Below are positions 58,801 through 60,000 of a DNA stretch of 60,000 nt, in pieces. The notes below the pieces were generated by a model. That model made no database searches, had not been told where the DNA came from, and was given only the letters and a program-made list of their open reading frames with translations. How positions within the stretch are numbered: the stretch's first letter is position 1; each line of letters starts with the position of its first letter. Source of the stretch: Bolinopsis microptera (taxonomy: Eukaryota > Ctenophora > Tentaculata > Lobata > Bolinopsidae); contig NC_087078.1 of the NCBI RefSeq assembly GCF_026151205.1, forward strand, positions 9,318,675 to 9,378,674. Reading direction: 5' to 3'. Made by a program: the position numbers and the translations under genes.

Positions 58801-60000
58801 CTGTAATGATAAAGGCATCGGCCGGAGGTGGTGGAAAAGGTAAGCACAGTTTACAGCGTAATTTATATCCCCAAAAAACCCTCAGAAGTATATAACTTAC
58901 TTTTAGTCTTATACCGTTTCGATTTAAAGAACGGTTTTAGGCGGGAAAGGGAACCCCTTTACCCAGTTCACGCAGTCTCGCGGGCAAGTCCACGTGTCAC
59001 CCCACGAGAGTGGGCGAGTCAAGTAGTGCCGGCAGGCGTCCGACCCTGGGGGGCTTCCGGGCTGTTATATAATTATTTCTCGAATAAAACAATATAATCT
59101 TATATTATCGGAATAAGATAAGGCGATCCATAGGGCGGTCCCAATCAGCTGCTATAACAGTCCGGGAGCCCCTTAGGGTCGGACACCTGCCGGCACTACT
59201 TTACTTTTTCGGGGATATAAATTTAAATATATCTGCATAAATTTGATAAATTATACTATTCATGTACGACTAATTAACCAAATATAGACGGGTCCATTTA
59301 CACTTTACACTCGACCCTTTCACTATTTCACTCCTTGGCTACCAAGAAAGAGTGGGCGGTGTCCCACCCCAAAAAACCCATTTTACCTTAAATTTCCATT
59401 TTGGAAATGGGTTTTTTTGGATTTTTTCCTTTTTTTGTAACTTTTTGTCTAATTCGACTACATTGAAAACAAAACCCCTAGGTATTCTTTTCAATGTTTT
59501 CTAATCAAGTAAGAGTTCACTGACCTATACTGGCCCAAAAAAACCCAACTTTACCTGAAATTTCCATTTTGAAAATGGGTTTTTTATGGCTGGACACCCC
59601 AACAGTAAATAACAGTTACATTCTCACCACCAGGTATGAGAGTAGCGTGGAATGACGCTGAAGTGAGGGAGGGATTTAAACTGAGCTCAGAGGAGGCCGC
59701 AGCTAGTTTTGGAGATGATAGACTTCTCATTGAACGGTGTGTGTTCATTAATTTTATGATAACTTAATAATATAACTTAATAATATAATGATGTATTATC
59801 TTACTTGCAGGGCTTCAGATTTAAAACTGGGAATAGTTCTTACAACTTAACAATTTTCAGAAATTTTCAGAAATTTAATAATTTTCATCTGATAAATATA
59901 CTGTATCAGTTTTATAAGTTCTTAAGTTTGTTAATTGATGACGTACAGGTTTATCGATAACCCTCGTCACGTAGAGATACAAATCTTGGCAGATAGCCAG
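55889..60000 (+). CDS. PCCA: Propionyl-CoA carboxylase alpha subunit, 5' part
   Basis: Predicted exons: 55889-55963, 56219-56398, 56637-56777, 58428-58549, 58796-58839, 59634-59736, 59949 to beyond the window. All junctions are GT-AG with matching phases; 239 codons are visible. Exon 1 ([20 protein letters not shown]) is rich in Arg, Ser and Thr with no acidic residue until the end, as for a mitochondrial targeting peptide. The rest is the biotin carboxylase domain: [48 protein letters not shown], the ATP-grasp loop [30 protein letters not shown]. The choice of PCCA over MCCC1 or PC rests on [27 protein letters not shown] and DGVVED. The mitochondrial enzyme uses ATP, bicarbonate and biotin to carboxylate propionyl-CoA in odd-chain fatty acid and branched amino acid breakdown. 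The transferase partner (PCCB) is not here. Confidence 0.93.
57384..58025. mobile_element. Foldback element in PCCA intron 3
   Basis: Two ~300-base arms pair around about 57730: AACTTATGTTCTGATTAATA against TATTAATCAGAACGTAAGTT, CACCCAGAACTGTTTACATT against its reverse complement with one change, and CCAATTCTATTCAC against GTGAATAGAATTGG. No coding capacity. Confidence 0.8.
58185..58345. repeat. TGCGCCTCGTG repeat cluster
   Basis: Three spaced copies of CTCGGCTGCGCCTCGTG or CTCGGCTTCGCCTCGTG alternate with CAATAATCGA-like segments. The inverted equivalent lies at about 46265-46400. Confidence 0.75.
59021..59202. mobile_element. 182-bp TIR MITE in PCCA intron 5
   Basis: Terminal inverted repeats of about 48 bp: 59021-59067 begins AAGTAGTGCCGGCAGGCGTC, and 59153-59202 is its reverse complement with a few changes. 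The short AT-rich loop has no coding capacity. Target-site duplication not resolved. Confidence 0.82.

Larger units (their letters stand above)
53000..60000 (+). repeat. Right arm of large palindrome
   Basis: Inverted partner of 44490-51760; runs off the end of the window. This arm keeps PCCA reading frames intact. Confidence 0.9.

Overview
The window is AT-rich animal nuclear DNA. The evidence is GT-AG introns, a mitochondrial propionyl-CoA carboxylase gene split into short exons, an extracellular domain gene with phase-1 introns, and dense non-LTR and TIR transposon debris. The repeat content and the cysteine-poor Ig-like domains suggest an aquatic invertebrate, but the sequence does not fix the phylum. 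Calls come from reading sequence and splice frames by eye. No database search was run.

Layout. 0-20 kb is mostly repeats: a TIR element with long arms (105-1275) carrying a 48-bp micro-insertion; a decayed LINE reverse transcriptase (6.4-7.4 kb); a fragment of a LINE ORF1 (10.0 kb); an 18-bp minisatellite (12.1-12.5 kb); a 397-bp tandem array (13.2-14.3 kb); and a nested pair of LINEs (17.9-20.0 kb) in which one element sits inside the ORF1 of another with a clear target-site duplication.

20.1-29.1 kb holds the best-resolved gene: a 10-exon HARBI1/PIF-Harbinger-like nuclease gene whose predicted exons join into an unbroken 428-residue frame with D, D and E retained. Its sixth intron carries a 4.78-kb element with inverted G-run ends, an apparent 8-bp target-site duplication, and an interior of TCC-rich satellite in higher-order repeats. 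29.2-31.9 kb holds a second multi-exon gene predicted to encode Ig-like folds without the usual cysteines, followed by a CCP/Sushi-like domain.

32-41 kb is mostly non-coding and contains minisatellites. From about 44.5 kb to the end the window is a large imperfect palindrome centred near 52.3 kb. The right arm carries the intact 5' half of PCCA on the + strand (55889 onward). The left arm carries the same exons on the - strand with many single-base indels and continues into more 3' exons (to about 41.4 kb). The centre contains a MULE-like transposase fragment and short repeats. The indel-rich left arm could be a decayed duplicate or an unpolished fold-back assembly artefact; that must be settled before the palindrome is treated as biology.
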